From positions 19,174,437-19,238,436 of the forward strand of contig NC_088313.1 in assembly GCF_910592395.1 (NCBI RefSeq): a DNA stretch of 64,000 bases, given 5' to 3'. Made by a program: the position numbers and the translations under genes. The stretch comes from Lineus longissimus (lineage: Eukaryota; Nemertea; Pilidiophora; Heteronemertea; Lineidae). The notes beneath the pieces were generated by a model. That model searched no databases. It was not told the origin of the DNA and was given only the letters and a program-made list of their open reading frames with translations. Shown here one piece after another: positions 42,788 to 55,796 of this stretch (position 1 is the stretch's first letter; each line of letters begins with the position of its first letter).

Positions 42788-45700
42788 TTATATTCTTGGC
42801 GTCGCCCCAGGTGGAGTTGGTTTGCCCGGAGCAGGGGGAGTGGCTTTCGGGGTAGTGGATGCATTAGCCCCTGGAGTCTTTGGGGTCTGGGGACCCTTAG
42901 CACCAAAAACAATATTCTTTCCCGAGGTTGTACTCAACCGTTCAAGGGCTCCTAAATGCACTCGGACAGATTCCGGAGTAATGTCTATCTTTTTACTGGT
43001 CAGGTTCACTTCCGCTGCGATTGGTGGGTTCATATGTCGGAAAACTTTGATTATTCTTTGATTCACTGCATCAACCGTGTTCTGAATGGCAGCAAGAACT
43101 TTCACACCGCCAGCGTTAGTATCCACTTTCTTCACAATCACATCGATAACGAAATCCTCAATATTCTTCGATGACAATTTCCCACTGGCCCGCAACAGTC
43201 GACACAAGTCAATCATATACGCTTTCAAGATAACCCGAATCTCCTCCAAAGAGAGATTCGAATGGAACGTCAGCTTTCGCGGAATGTTGACAACAGACTG
43301 TTTCTGCGCTGGCGACATTTTGTACAGTAAGTCTGCTTTACCGTCATTATTTGTTCGAACACAATGAATGATTAATAGCCTGTACATAGCCTCTTGTGGG
43401 TTTAAAGTACTGCCTTTGTTTCCTATTGAAAAGATCATGAGTAGCATACGAGTGTCCATATTCTTTACAGCTGCCATCAACATCTGATTGAAGACAAAGT
43501 TCATATCTGAAACAGAAAAGTGAAGATCGAATGATTCTAAGACAATCTCATTTACGAGAGGACGATGCAAAAAGTACAGAAAAATCTTACTCTCACAACC
43601 ATTAACTACAGTGCAATTCTACAGAATAAGGTGATTATTTGATGGTCTAGTTCATTTTCTGTGCTCTTTGGGATGAAAAAACCAGCACTAACACAAGCAG
43701 GTTAATCTCTGAATGGTACAGAACATGAGGAGCAACATTAACTCACCTATCCCACAGGCAGATGCAGCAACCTTGTCTGAAAAGGAATGACAATTCATTA
43801 TTTAGCAACGAATATTTCAAACAGACAAACATAGATGTACAGTTATTTATTATATTTATGGTTTCCCCAGATAAGGCAAGACTCTTTTCTAGTGGCATCT
43901 TTCGCAATGATTCTTACCAGCGTTATTTATAGTCAGCATCTTCTGGAAGATTCCCAATGCATCCTTCAGCTTCCCGACACTGAGCAGTTGTGCCAGGCTG
44001 TCATTAAGATCAGTCAGAACATGATTCTTGGGAGATAGTATGACGGCCTGAAAAATCAGAATCAGAATCGACATTTAAAACCTTACTGAAGTGACATTTG
44101 TGTCCTTCACGATTAAAGAGCTGCTAGAGCTGGAACACACCGACTTTTACTGATTTTCCAAAACTCTAAAGAGACGTCAAGCTTAACAAAATGACATGTC
44201 TATTACATGTATACCAACCGGAGGAGCCTTTTGACCAGCTGTGATTTCTGTGATGGCTGCCTGCAATACTGAGGCACCATGGGGATGACAGCACTGGAGA
44301 CACCGCTCTTGTAAGTTGGCAAGCAGCTGAAACAAGACGGACAGACACATAGAGAACAAGCAAAGAAAATCCAACTCGGGAGTCTGATGGCTTACAATCA
44401 GGCAGGCCACTGTACTTTTTCTCTCACCTAATCTAAATACCACATGCCATATCAATCAAGCACTGTCATCTCAAATAATCCATGCCAAAGGATTGGTGCC
44501 ACACACTATGGTTCCAGCTGCGATGGAGTTGAAGTACATGTAGAAGTCATTGAACAATACACTAAATGCCTACCTCTGTATTCAACTTGACTAGACAGGG
44601 TTTTGGCAGTTTATCAACGACGAGAACCACACCATTTAGATGTGCATCTGAGTGCAGAGCAAGATCAAGGATAGGATTGAAGTCGATATCGGCAGTTGAC
44701 CAATGCTGCATTACCATCAACACTTTCTCAAAGTCGTGGCGCATGAACAAATCCCTGCAATATGGATATAACACAATGTACAATGTAATTTGAATACCGT
44801 AGACCAGTGCGATCAATTTTGCAAAGTTTCAAAAGACCGCTGGGCTTCTAAAAATACCGAGATACTGCATGTCAAGATGCAACCACACTTTTAAGTTACA
44901 TGACTTCTGGTTGGAAGAGGGTAGGCAATCTTGAAGGACTTCGAGTTTTAAAACAGAACACTAGCGAACCGACAGACATTTCTGTCCCAACATTCTTGAT
45001 GACAGTACACTTCGACTTCAGTGATGATATATTTTATTACAAGGCAGTTGTTGCCAGCATTAATCTCACAGAGTTTACAGTAAACATTATCCTGGTCCTG
45101 CCCAGCATTATGGAGGAAGTTCGATTGCTTACTTCATCAAATCAAATATCTTTTCCTTGGAAGGTATAGCTTTCTCTTCGCACTGTTTGAAGAAGCAGAA
45201 GACCTCCCATAGATGCTGGCAATGCTTGGGAAAACACATGGCTATCAGACCATCACACAACCTGCAACAGTGAAACATTGAATGAAAATAGCCTCAACAC
45301 CATATTCAGAGAAATATATCAATTTGAACTTGTTTTTCAAAAATCCAGGTGATGACTGATGACAGCCCAATGTTGGGTGATTACACTTCACTGAAATCTA
45401 CCTTTTGCCGACCAATAATATGTTAAAGTTCAAGCACGAGCACTACAGACTGTATACAAGTTTACAGTTTCTGAAAGCGAACTGTGGAGACAGGTTTGAT
45501 GTCACTTACTGTGTATCAAGTAGTTTAAGTTCCTTGATATCAGGCAGTAAGACCTGGAAGACCATCTCGATCAGACCAGTCTTGTGACACATCTCAATCA
45601 TACAAGCCACGACGTCTGGCCGAACCTCCTTCTTCCCACACTTGGCCTTCAAGAAGGCGTACGCTTCTGCAGCTCTGAAACAGGATGGCGCATCTTTTTT

Positions 45701-48700
45701 AAATCAGAAAAGATGAGGTAATTAAGGAAAGGGGAGTATTCCAAGATAGTCAGCATTGCTGTCAATCACAAAACAGATACAGACACTAGCATTTTCAGCT
45801 GGCCGCTACATAAACAAATTGACAAACAAATCCGCCCTTGAAACTCAACTTACCCAAGCAAATCATTGCCTCTGTGACATGCTCGTATATCCCCGATAAC
45901 CGGTTCAGCTGGAATGACATGTGAATAGGAACAATGCGGATTAGGACACGATCCTAACTTGAGGAACTTGTAACAATGTCCTTTAGGAATATTCTTGGAG
46001 ATTTTGTAATTTGAAACGTCGGGTCGGAGGACCTTCGGGAGCAATGCCCGTAAGCCTGATATGTCCTCCTCGTATGGTTTCTCCTCCAGTACTGGAAAAT
46101 TGAAGTCCCGTTCAATGCTTGGAGTTGAACGTCCACTAACAGAAACATCTTTACTACGATTTGGCAACGACAGATCACGGTTGCTGCTATCACTCTGGTT
46201 ACTAGAATTCCCTTGGCCTTGGTCTGATGCATTCCTAAATCCCAACATAGATTGCATCAACGGCGTGTTCAAGGTTTTGGCCAAGTTTTGTGCAGCATTC
46301 TCTTTAGACTTTTTCACACTGTCTTCCGAATGTCTGCTCCAGTCACTTAAAGCAGGGGAGCACCGATCATCTGATGAAGCTGGGGTAGTGTACACAGGAG
46401 ACAACGGCTTTGGTGGGTCCTTGTGTGCATGCAAAGCAAATAAGGTGGACTTCGCAACGTTTCGATCAACCGTTTTTCCTTCTGGATTCCTTTCCCTTGA
46501 TCTTTCCTGCGGACCCATGTGTTCATTCGCCCTCGCCTCCATCAAGCTTTTCATTTTGATATTCTGAAGTGCCGTCCGCACAACATCCATGTCGACAGTT
46601 TCATCCAAATTATCTTTCAAATATATTGCAGATCGCACAAGCGCCCTTTCATCATCGGGCGCCAAACCCTGCATGATCTTGTTGACCTTGGCTTGAGCAA
46701 GACTCTGAACTCTGGCTTGAGCAAGACCCTCCTCTCGCCGGCGCAGTGAGGTTTGGATGAACTCGCGCATATTCATTGGATGTGATCCACTCGTACCAGC
46801 AGTTTGATCCTGCAGGGCTGACATCATTGACCTCGCATATGCCCTCTGTTGAGGGAAGGTGTCCTCCTGACTGCTTTGACTGCTTGGACTCTCCTGGGAC
46901 AATGATCGATGACCATGACTGTCGTCTTCGCTACCTCGACCAGGCCGACTTGGAGTCATAATTCCTTTGAGTGGACTCTCTTGACCACCTCTGCAAGACA
47001 AAACAATCGGGAGATAGAACACCATGACAACGAATCAAAATGAGACAAAGAGGGGATCAATATCATCGATATTTTAACGAACAAATGAAGGAGGCCAATC
47101 GTCATGACATACAATGTCAATAGAATTCACCACTTCAACAAAAAAATGACAATGTGATACGTAAGAAGTGATCAGTATTCCAATTTTACCCTACGACTAG
47201 AAAGTATATGTATGTGTATTGTATTTCAATGATCAATTAACCACAGGGTTGGTCGGTAGAATGGTAAATCTAATTCAGTTTGCTTACCTCCTCGGTGGAG
47301 TATCCCATTTCCTGTTGCCCTTGTTAACTAATGAGCATTCCGATGGAGCATACAACGACAGGACATCTTCTTCTTCCTCCGTATCCCCAACGGTCGCCAT
47401 GATCGAATCAAACCACTCCTCTGTGTGTTCTTCATCATCCGGCGCAGAAAGAACAAGGCGATCGCGATCTCTAGAACCGTGTGCTCTCAGACCAGGTTCA
47501 TTTCGACCCTGTTCTCCTTTCTTCACAGGTAGCAACGGCCTCTTGAAACCTTTCAGCTGCATATCCATATCATCGTCAGACTCTACATTGTCTTCACCTA
47601 AGGAAAGATACCCGTCTGTTTGTTTACTTTTACCAGTCAAGAGAGACAAGATTGATGCTTTCATCTCCGGTGACTTGTCCATATCTTCTGCTTCTGGCAT
47701 ATCTGGTGTATGTGGCCCGATAAAGTCATGGCTACCAATGTCTGATGGCGAGGAATGTTCAATAGGACTTGGCATACCAGTGTTGTGATCTGGCATCCCC
47801 TCATGTTGGAGAATTCGATTAACATCCCTGTGTGTGAGATGCTCATTGTGAACTGGCCGAATGTTCCTTCCATCTCGCAGTATCTGGTCCCTTGAAGGAG
47901 ATGGGGAACGCTTCCTCATGGCACCAACACCACGCGGTGTAGAAGTCAGCACATCTCGGTGTGGTATATCCTGTTGGGGAGGAGTGGCAGACAGTGGCTG
48001 GCTTCCTGGACCTGACCCACCTCTCATCAGAGACTCCTTGTACTCTTTGTACGTTCTGGGTGTTGCGTAATTAACATTGCCCATGTTCTGATTTGGAGCA
48101 ACATTCAGTGTCTGGTTGGGTGTTTGTGGATTATCGAATCTCGACTTGTGCCCTTGGACATTACCAAATGGAGACCTAGAAGAATCACCCCTGTTGAAAT
48201 GAGAATCTCTTGAATTTCTTGGATTTGAATCTCTCACATTTCTAGGATCTGAGAATCTATTTCTTTGATCTGGCTCCCTTTTTATTGGGTCTGAGTCTCT
48301 CCTAGAGTCATTGCCAACATCTCTCCTACCATATGCATCCCGTCGGTCTGAACCACCTCGCCAGTTCCCCCGATTTCCAAAGGAATCTCTCCGGTCAAGA
48401 TTCTCTCTCCGATCATTATCAGAGAGACCCCTCCTATCCATAACAGATGCCTTACGAGTTTGATTCCTATCAGGTGTATCAACTGCAGCATCAAAGCGAC
48501 TCCGTTTTTTCTTCTGTTCTTCTTTTGCTTTTTCTTCCTGTTCTTTTCGTTTCATCAAATTCCTTTTCCTCTCCTCCATCCGAGTCTTCTCCAATGCTTC
48601 CTTTACGATATCAATCTTGCTTCTCTTGTCTGCTTGCTCCTTCATTGCAGCCCCTTTCTTGCCCTTCTCCTCCCTCTTAGGGATCTTGAATGTACTTAAA

Positions 48701-51700
48701 GAAGGCGTAACATTCTCTCCAAAAACAGGTCCGCCACCGAATAATATGTCATTTAATGAAGATCCAGAACCCTTCTGTTTCTTTCTGGACATTTTCAACT
48801 TTTTCATCGACTCCTCTTTTGCACTAACTTTTTTCCTTGAATCTGCAACCTCTTTTTTCAGTGACTTTTTCAGGTCCTCCTCTTGCTTTTCCTCTACCTC
48901 TGGGGTATTTTTCTTTCCAGGAGCCTCCTCATCGGAATTTTTACCCTTATCATCAGCTGATGGTGCTGCGGGTTCATCATCATCATCCGAATCCCTCAGT
49001 ACTCTCTTTTTACCTTTTTGCTTGACCTCCTCATCACTCGACTGTTTATCCGAAGCCCCAGAGACGGCCTCGGCAGCATCATCGGAACTACAGGTATCAC
49101 CACCAACCTCATCCAACACTGCCATTTCTTCATCACTTCCTGGGAACCCAGGATCAGACTCCACACTTGATCCATCAGCTTTTTTTTCCAGCTCGCTCTC
49201 CTTGTCTTTCGCAGGTCTCTCAGGAGAACTGTCATACTCATCCTGCAAACTCTTCAGGAAACTTTTGTTACCAGAACTTTTTTCTAAACCTGCTTCTTTT
49301 CCTTGCTCCTTGACAAGATTTTCTAAACTTGACTTTTTATCTGTTTCAGTTCCAAAGACTTTCTTATGTTTTTCAGTGCTCGATTGTCTCTCAAGATGGG
49401 CCTTTTTCTGAACAATGACTCCAGTCAACTTCTCATATCTGTGAATTGACATGTGCTTCCTTTTTCTTAGGATACGTCTCACATCAGAATTCAATCGGGT
49501 TAATTTCACATTGACAGGGGAGATCTTTAGCTTTTTTAGTAAGTTCTGCTCACTCTCTTTCTTGACAGTTTCCTTACTGACAACAGTTTTCTGCTTAGTA
49601 TCTTTATCACTTTTCTCTAAAGTTTCCCGATCCCCAGGCTCCTTTTCGCTTTGCTCTGGCGAGTCCCCCATCACAACATCATCGGCGCCATCATCATTCT
49701 CAGAGCTAAAGCCCATTTCAACATCAACAAAAGGAGCTGGAGACTCTGTAGTAGGGATAGAATGAACATCTACATCACTATCCTGACTATCAGATGAAAT
49801 TTTCACAACTTCCGCAGCTGGTCTCGGTGGACTGGGCACTACCTCAACATCACTCTCAGACCCACTTGTAACTTTCTTGTCTGTTTTGCTATCCCCCGAC
49901 TCAGGTATCCAATCAACTTCCCTTGATGCTATTTTCTTTGATGAACCTTTGGAATCTTGTAAAAGATCCTTTATGACAAGCTGTTTCTCATCTTTGGAGG
50001 GAATCTTTGTCTTTGACTTGGAATCCAGCTTCTTCCTTTCTTCCAATGCCTCAGACTTTATCACCTTATCTAACTTCAACTTCTTTGAACCAAGCGTTTT
50101 CACTGAGTCAAACGAGTCAGATTTTTTCATCGCCTGCTTAGACTTTGGGCCCATCTTTTTCACAGCATCAAATGCTTTTGATTTTTCCTTCTTCTTTTGT
50201 ATTGCATCTGTGTCCCTGGACAACTTCTTTTTGTTCTGCTTGTCCTTTTCAGTTCCAGAGTCCTTTTTCTCATTCAATGACGCATCGGAATCAGAATTAG
50301 AAGGGATAGATGTTGTACTCTTGGAACATTGGATGAAGATAGGCGCAGAATCCTGCCGTGTGACACCATGGCCTTGTCGTGGTGGTTCTTGATCATCACC
50401 CCACAGTTTTGGTGAATCAACCAATCCAGCAATCTGAAATTTCAAACCCTCCGTAGCTGTGTTGGATCCCACTTTCTCCTCATCTGAACTGAAATCAGCA
50501 CAAGTCCCAATTAGACCGCTTGAAAAATGCCTAGAAGTTGACACTTTTTTGTCCCCTTGTTTTGGCGACTTGAATTCTGCTTTGAATTTCCTGGGTTTCA
50601 TATCAGTCGCAATTTCATCATCAGTACTACTGAAATCAGGTAACTCATCACCAGAAACGGGCAGTTTCTTCCTTTTCTTTTTAGGTTTCTCATCAGCATC
50701 CCTGTGTCCAACATCTTTCCTTGGTCGACCGCGACCTCTCTTTTTATCAATCTTATTGACGCTTGGTTTTTTCATCACCATTTTAAAACTATCAGATTCA
50801 GAGTCTGAATCAAAGTTCAGAGTATTCTTTGATCTGTCCTTTTTGTCATGCCGTATGTTCGATTTCGGTTTCTTTTTTGCAGATTTTTCGTCTATGACAG
50901 AGCCATCAATAGACACATCTGATCCGGATGATTTCTTCAACCGAGCTCTTTTCCGGTGTTCAAAATCTGAATGCTCTGAGTTCTCACCATCTGACAGAGA
51001 ACTTTCACACTCAGCTTTTAAAAAGTTCTCATAGCTTACTTCCTTGGTTCCTAGGTCACTGGACGAGACACCACCACCACATGAGTCAGACTCAGAATCT
51101 AATAACGCATGCCGAGCAGGGGACTTTGATTTCTTCCTCGGTCTTCCACTTTCACTCAACGGTTTATAACTCTCCTCAACTCCCTCAATATCTACAAACG
51201 AGTTGTCCCCCTTCTCCTTTTTGACAATGACCACGCTAGAGTCCAACATGGCATCACATCGTTCAACTATGATTTCAAGCCGCCCTAATGACATCAAATC
51301 AAACAAGTTCTTTATATTATTATCATCCTTGACCAATCTTTTCTTTGGAGGTCTTTTCTTTCGGGATTTATCAGGTTCCTCCTTAACCATCGGAACTTTC
51401 TTCTCTGATTTCACCAACATAGGTTTCTGTGACTCTCCCAGTAGCTTCGATTGTTTATTACCACCAGTACTTTTCTTTGCCATTGGTATCTTTTTCACAG
51501 GGACAACCTTTGGCTTAGTCTCCCTCTCCTCCACGGCAGACAGACTGACTGGGCTCACCCTTCCTAGACTATCAAATGAAGCAGTCGATTCGACTTCTGA
51601 TGCCTCTCCCACAGACCTATTCAGAACTTTCTTAACCTTTTTCTTTGGAATGTTCTCCCACCATTTGCTTCGATTAAGCAAAAAGTTTCCGCCGTCAACA

Positions 51701-54359
51701 TTTAGCGTCCCCCTCCCGCCACCGTGGCAAAGTCTTGTTAGAACTGGTTCTCTCTCTTTTTGAAGAGGAGGAGTTAGTCTGGCACTAGGACTGTCGAAAA
51801 TACCCACTAATTTCACACTAGGGGTATTGTCATAATTGAAAGATATTTCAGGCTGTGACACCTGAGATGACGGAGTATCAGTCTCTCTTTCTCTGAAATC
51901 ACTTGTACTGGATTTTGGTTTTGTAACAGGTGTCTTTTGCAAAATCTGGGTATCTCCTGCCCTGTTTTCAGATTGGAACTTTTTTACACTCGGTTCTTTT
52001 TCTACACTCTTCAACATTTTTGGTGTTCTACCTCTGCCATTTTTCTTTGCCACAGCTTTACTAGACCCAGACCAACCATCAGACATGTCACCTGGTAATT
52101 CTTTCTTAACATGATTCTTCTCAAAGTGCCCCCCTCCAGAGGCTTTCGTGACCTTCTTTGACACCAAGATATAATCCTCATCCTCACTTGTAGCAGAATC
52201 AAAGAAACCTGCCACAAACTCCTCCCCAAACTTTTCCTTCAGAATCAAGGGATCGATCCTAACAATATCAGGCGTCTCATAAACACTACCAGTAAGATGT
52301 TTCATAGTGGTAAACACATCACTCAATCTCAGAACTGCACGATAGGATTCAGGGATTGGAAAATTGACATTGAATGTCCGCTTCCGTGGCTTGAAGCCCC
52401 CAAATGTCTTTGGCAGTGAAGAATAAGAGTTATCTGCATTTTCCTGATCATTAGAAACAGAATCATTCTGACTAAGCATTGTTTCTTTATCTGGAGATTT
52501 CTCCTTCGGTTGAAAGTCCTTGACAAAACTGTCCATTTCATTGTCAATGTCACTTACAACGTCACCAACTTCACTTCGCAAAGCACCCCAAACCTTTTGT
52601 GTGGTACCAGGTGATGCTAATTCAGGTCCATCTGAAGAACTTTCAGCCGAAAGGGAACTTTTCCACTCACTACCTACTCCAGATGGCCTCTGTGACTCTG
52701 ATTCTGAAACGTCGCCCTCAAAAACCGTGCTTTCAAAGTTCTCCACTTCAATACCATTCTCGCCACCAACAAAATCAAACTCTTGTTGAACTTCAGCCCC
52801 TGCTTCGTCCAATTCCTCCCTAGTATCTTTCCCCTCACCATCCTCCTCACCTGCAACTATTGGCACCTCACCGCCTGGCAATTCTGACTCTGCATCACTT
52901 TGATTGACGGCATTGGCAACATCCTCCGCAGAAGATACAACATCCATCGCTTCCACCTCCCGCTCAACGTGGTCAGATCCCCCAGGCAAACCCTCAGTTT
53001 CCAGCTTTAACACATCCCCTTCCTTGTCCAACTCCTCGGTAGTGTCTTTCCCTTGCACCTCATCCAAATTTTCTTCTTCCTCAGACTTGACATCCATCTG
53101 CACCTTATCCTCAACACTAATTGACTCGACTGGCACTTCCTCAACTGATTTCTCCTCTGTCCCTTCTACCACTAAATTCTCTGCCATTTTCTGCAGAATT
53201 TCTAAATTCTGCATTGTCAGTGCACCAGGACTTTTGGTTGTCCCCCCACTAGAAGGTTCCTCAGCTTCCAAGTCTTCCACCTCAGCTTCACCACTAGTCC
53301 CCTTGTTGATTTCAACAGTCAAATTACAACCTTTTTTGTCACTAATTTGTTCTGCTTCTTTCTCATCCCTGGTTAGCTTTGTACTTTCATCATCATTGAC
53401 AGTAACATCAATACAAGTTGCCCCCTGACCACTGTGACTCAACTGATTTCCTTCATCACGACTGGCTAAATCTGCAGAAGTACCTTTCTCAACCCCATTG
53501 TCATCACAATTTATGTTTCCCTCAATCTGCACTTTTTCCAGAGCATTATCTGCATCCTTATCATCACCACTGGAAACGTCCTGATTGTCCTCAGCACTGC
53601 TAGAATCAAATTCATAATCTACTAATGAAACAACAGTCTTACGGTCCGGTTCATTGGCTGGCTTAGCAGACTCTACTGACAGAGTATTAGTAGCTTCACC
53701 TGAATCTGCAGCTGGCTCAGCAGACTCTACTGACCGAGTATTAGTAGCTTCACCTGAATCTGCAGCTGGCTTAGCAGACTCTACTGACCGAGTATTAGTA
53801 GCTTCACCTGAATCTGCAGCTGGCTTAGCAGACTCTGCCAACCGAGTATTAGCAGCTTCACCTGAATCTGCAGCTGGCTTTTCTCCAGTATCGTCTCCTG
53901 TTTTCTCTGTGTCATCCCAATCCCAAAGGTCAGAACCACCAGGAGTTGCTTTGTCACCACTTTCTCCTATGATAGGTGGCACTTTTGACTGTACCTCAGA
54001 CATGACTGGTTGTTCAGGTGTCGGTTGAGCACCTTCTGCTGGAGAAGGTCCCCCCCGAAATGAATCTGAAAGTGCAACAAAGATAGTTTTATTCAACATC
54101 AAATGAGTGCAAATGAACAATAGCAATTACACCTCTTTGCTCTAGGGATACACGTACATCATGAATACATCAAATAGAAAATATGCAAGTTTGACACCTT
54201 ATCATTCACAAATGGTAATCTCACCAGTTGAAGGTACTGGTAGACCCATTAAGTTATGACAATGTCCCTCAAAGGGAAAAGCTAAACACACAGATACACA
54301 CCAGAATTCACAAAATGTGTCCGCTTCAACTTAAATCTGGATTTCTTCTCAGTGGACAT
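42788..54359 (-). CDS. Giant, mostly disordered nuclear protein with one CCCH finger
   Basis: Ten coding exons: 54302-54359, 47288-54065 (6778 bases), 45854-46990, 45510-45674, 45133-45261, 44574-44754, 44219-44326, 43918-44047, 43747-43776 and 42788-43506. They sum to 9435 bases (3144 residues) with every phase matching. The start MSTEKKSRFKLKRTHFVN was chosen because it is the only ATG whose exon joins in phase. Residues ~80-155 are four 18-residue repeats. To ~2600 the chain is Glu/Ser/Lys-rich, with an AT-hook (RGRGRPRKD, ~1130), SDSE-type CK2 acidic clusters and an Arg/Asp-rich stretch (~1950-2050). At ~2617-2636 is one CCCH finger (CYKFLKLGSC-PNPHC-SYSH). The C-terminal ~500 residues are helical, repeat-like (EAYAFLKAKCGKKEVRPDVVACMIEMC...), then a Pro/Thr tail. 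The order disordered-CCCH-helical is loosely like TOPAZ1, but I do not claim orthology. It probably binds nucleic acid or chromatin. Confidence 0.82.
53657..53880 (-). repeat. 54-bp coding minisatellite (four 18-residue repeats)
   Basis: PAADSGEATNTRSVESAK and variants are repeated four times in the N-terminus of the giant CCCH protein. The DNA copies are nearly identical (TCTGCAGCTGGC, GTATTAGTAGCTTCACC), so the expansion is recent. Length polymorphism is likely. Confidence 0.95.
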
Positions 54360-55780
54360 CCCCACCACTTATTGAGGAAACTGCAATAGTAAAAAAAACA
54401 TGAGAACTAATGACCTCAGAGCGCGTCGTTATTGTTAATGTATTATGGTAGGCGTAGCCTAGGCCTAACGGACATAAATTTTACTGACAACTCCAGAAGA
54501 GTCTCGTGTTGGTTGCGGTTGCGGGACCACTTGTCTTGACTTGAGCCGAGGACTCGATAGAACTGCGAACACAAGTAAAATAGCAGGTCATCACTCAATG
54601 TATCTATTTTTTCTTGTATATAGGTACGAAAAGCTACTACTGTGTATGGTATACAAATGTCATTTATGGGCCATTCAGGCATTCAGACATTTTGGCACAA
54701 TGTGCAGTGGTGGTCGTGCATGTGTCGTGTGGAAGGAAAGCGAAAGTCCCCAAAATACTAGTAGGCCCATCTTAGATCTTTTTTTGGCATTTGGATTTTG
54801 AAGAGTCATATTCTCAGTTTTTTCTTAAAGTTTTCATAGTATTTGCTTGACATTTACGCACCTATATATCTATACTACAAAGAGCACAAAACAACACGAA
54901 GACATTTAGATCAGAACATGCAAAAAGGGTGCTTATTTGATGCATAAACGGAAGAAACCTCACTCCATAACGCCGTCATTTTCAGGCCACACCGCGCATG
55001 CTCGATATCCGGTGGTTTCGCTCCTTGACCTTTTCGCCCCCAGTCGCATGCTCAGATCAGGTCAAGGTCAGAAAAATGTCTGCCGCTTGTGAAATGAAAA
55101 ATTTTCGTACCCGCAAAAGATTTTTCCCGTTCAAACTCACTGAGAGATCGTTATCGTACATTTTTTAAGTGTAAAAGTGTTCTCTAGATTGTATAGCATA
55201 CGTATAAGTAAGTTTCATGTACTGTGTATGTCCGAAAGGTGTCAAATTTCATGCTTTTTCAAGGTGCGTTTTCGGGCACTGAAGTTTTCTGTTGTTGTTG
55301 TAGGTGGCATTGGCGCTTTAAAAATGTAAACATTTGCACGTGGATTGACACAACTTCGGAAAATGATGAGGACTAAGTTCGAAAAACAGTTATTGCGAGG
55401 GGGATGTTTGTCTTGATCCAAGTATCGCGGAAGCACTATCTTGTCCAGAAAATTCATTCAAAAATCAAACGACAAAACAAAGCTGTCGATGATGATGTCG
55501 TCGCGTCGACCAGTTGTCGAGTTGTCAGAGCTCATAGACATAATATACTCCCGGACTGCCGGCATGCAGTGTACCTGACTGCCGAAACATATATGCCCAT
55601 GTTGCCATTTCAGGGCATGAATCACCAATGACCAAGGAAGACGTCACAGAAAATTCACGCATTCCATTTAGATTTACCATAATGCCAACTTTTAAAGTCA
55701 CAAGAAAAAGCCCTCTCAGACAGTGTTCATTGACAAATCAGGCAATATCTGAATCATTTCATTTCGGCCTTTCATTTCAG
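54360..55780. promoter_or_regulatory. Divergent (head-to-head) intergenic region
   Basis: The minus-strand CCCH gene starts at 54359 and the plus-strand AT-hook zinc-finger gene has its ATG at 55797, after an acceptor at 55780. The two transcription starts therefore lie within ~1.4 kb, probably around 54950-55450, where CpG-containing stretches occur (e.g. CCACACCGCGCATGC, TCGTCGCGTCGACC). An untranslated first exon of the plus-strand gene should lie here. Confidence 0.5.
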
Positions 55781-55796
55781 CATCAGGTGACAAAAG

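Noticed and set aside
48617-49411. Plus-strand Ser/Phe-rich frame of 264 codons
   Set aside because: Antisense of the Lys/Glu/Ser-rich giant exon. Reversed GAA/AAG codons give Phe/Leu/Ser, and there is no independent support.
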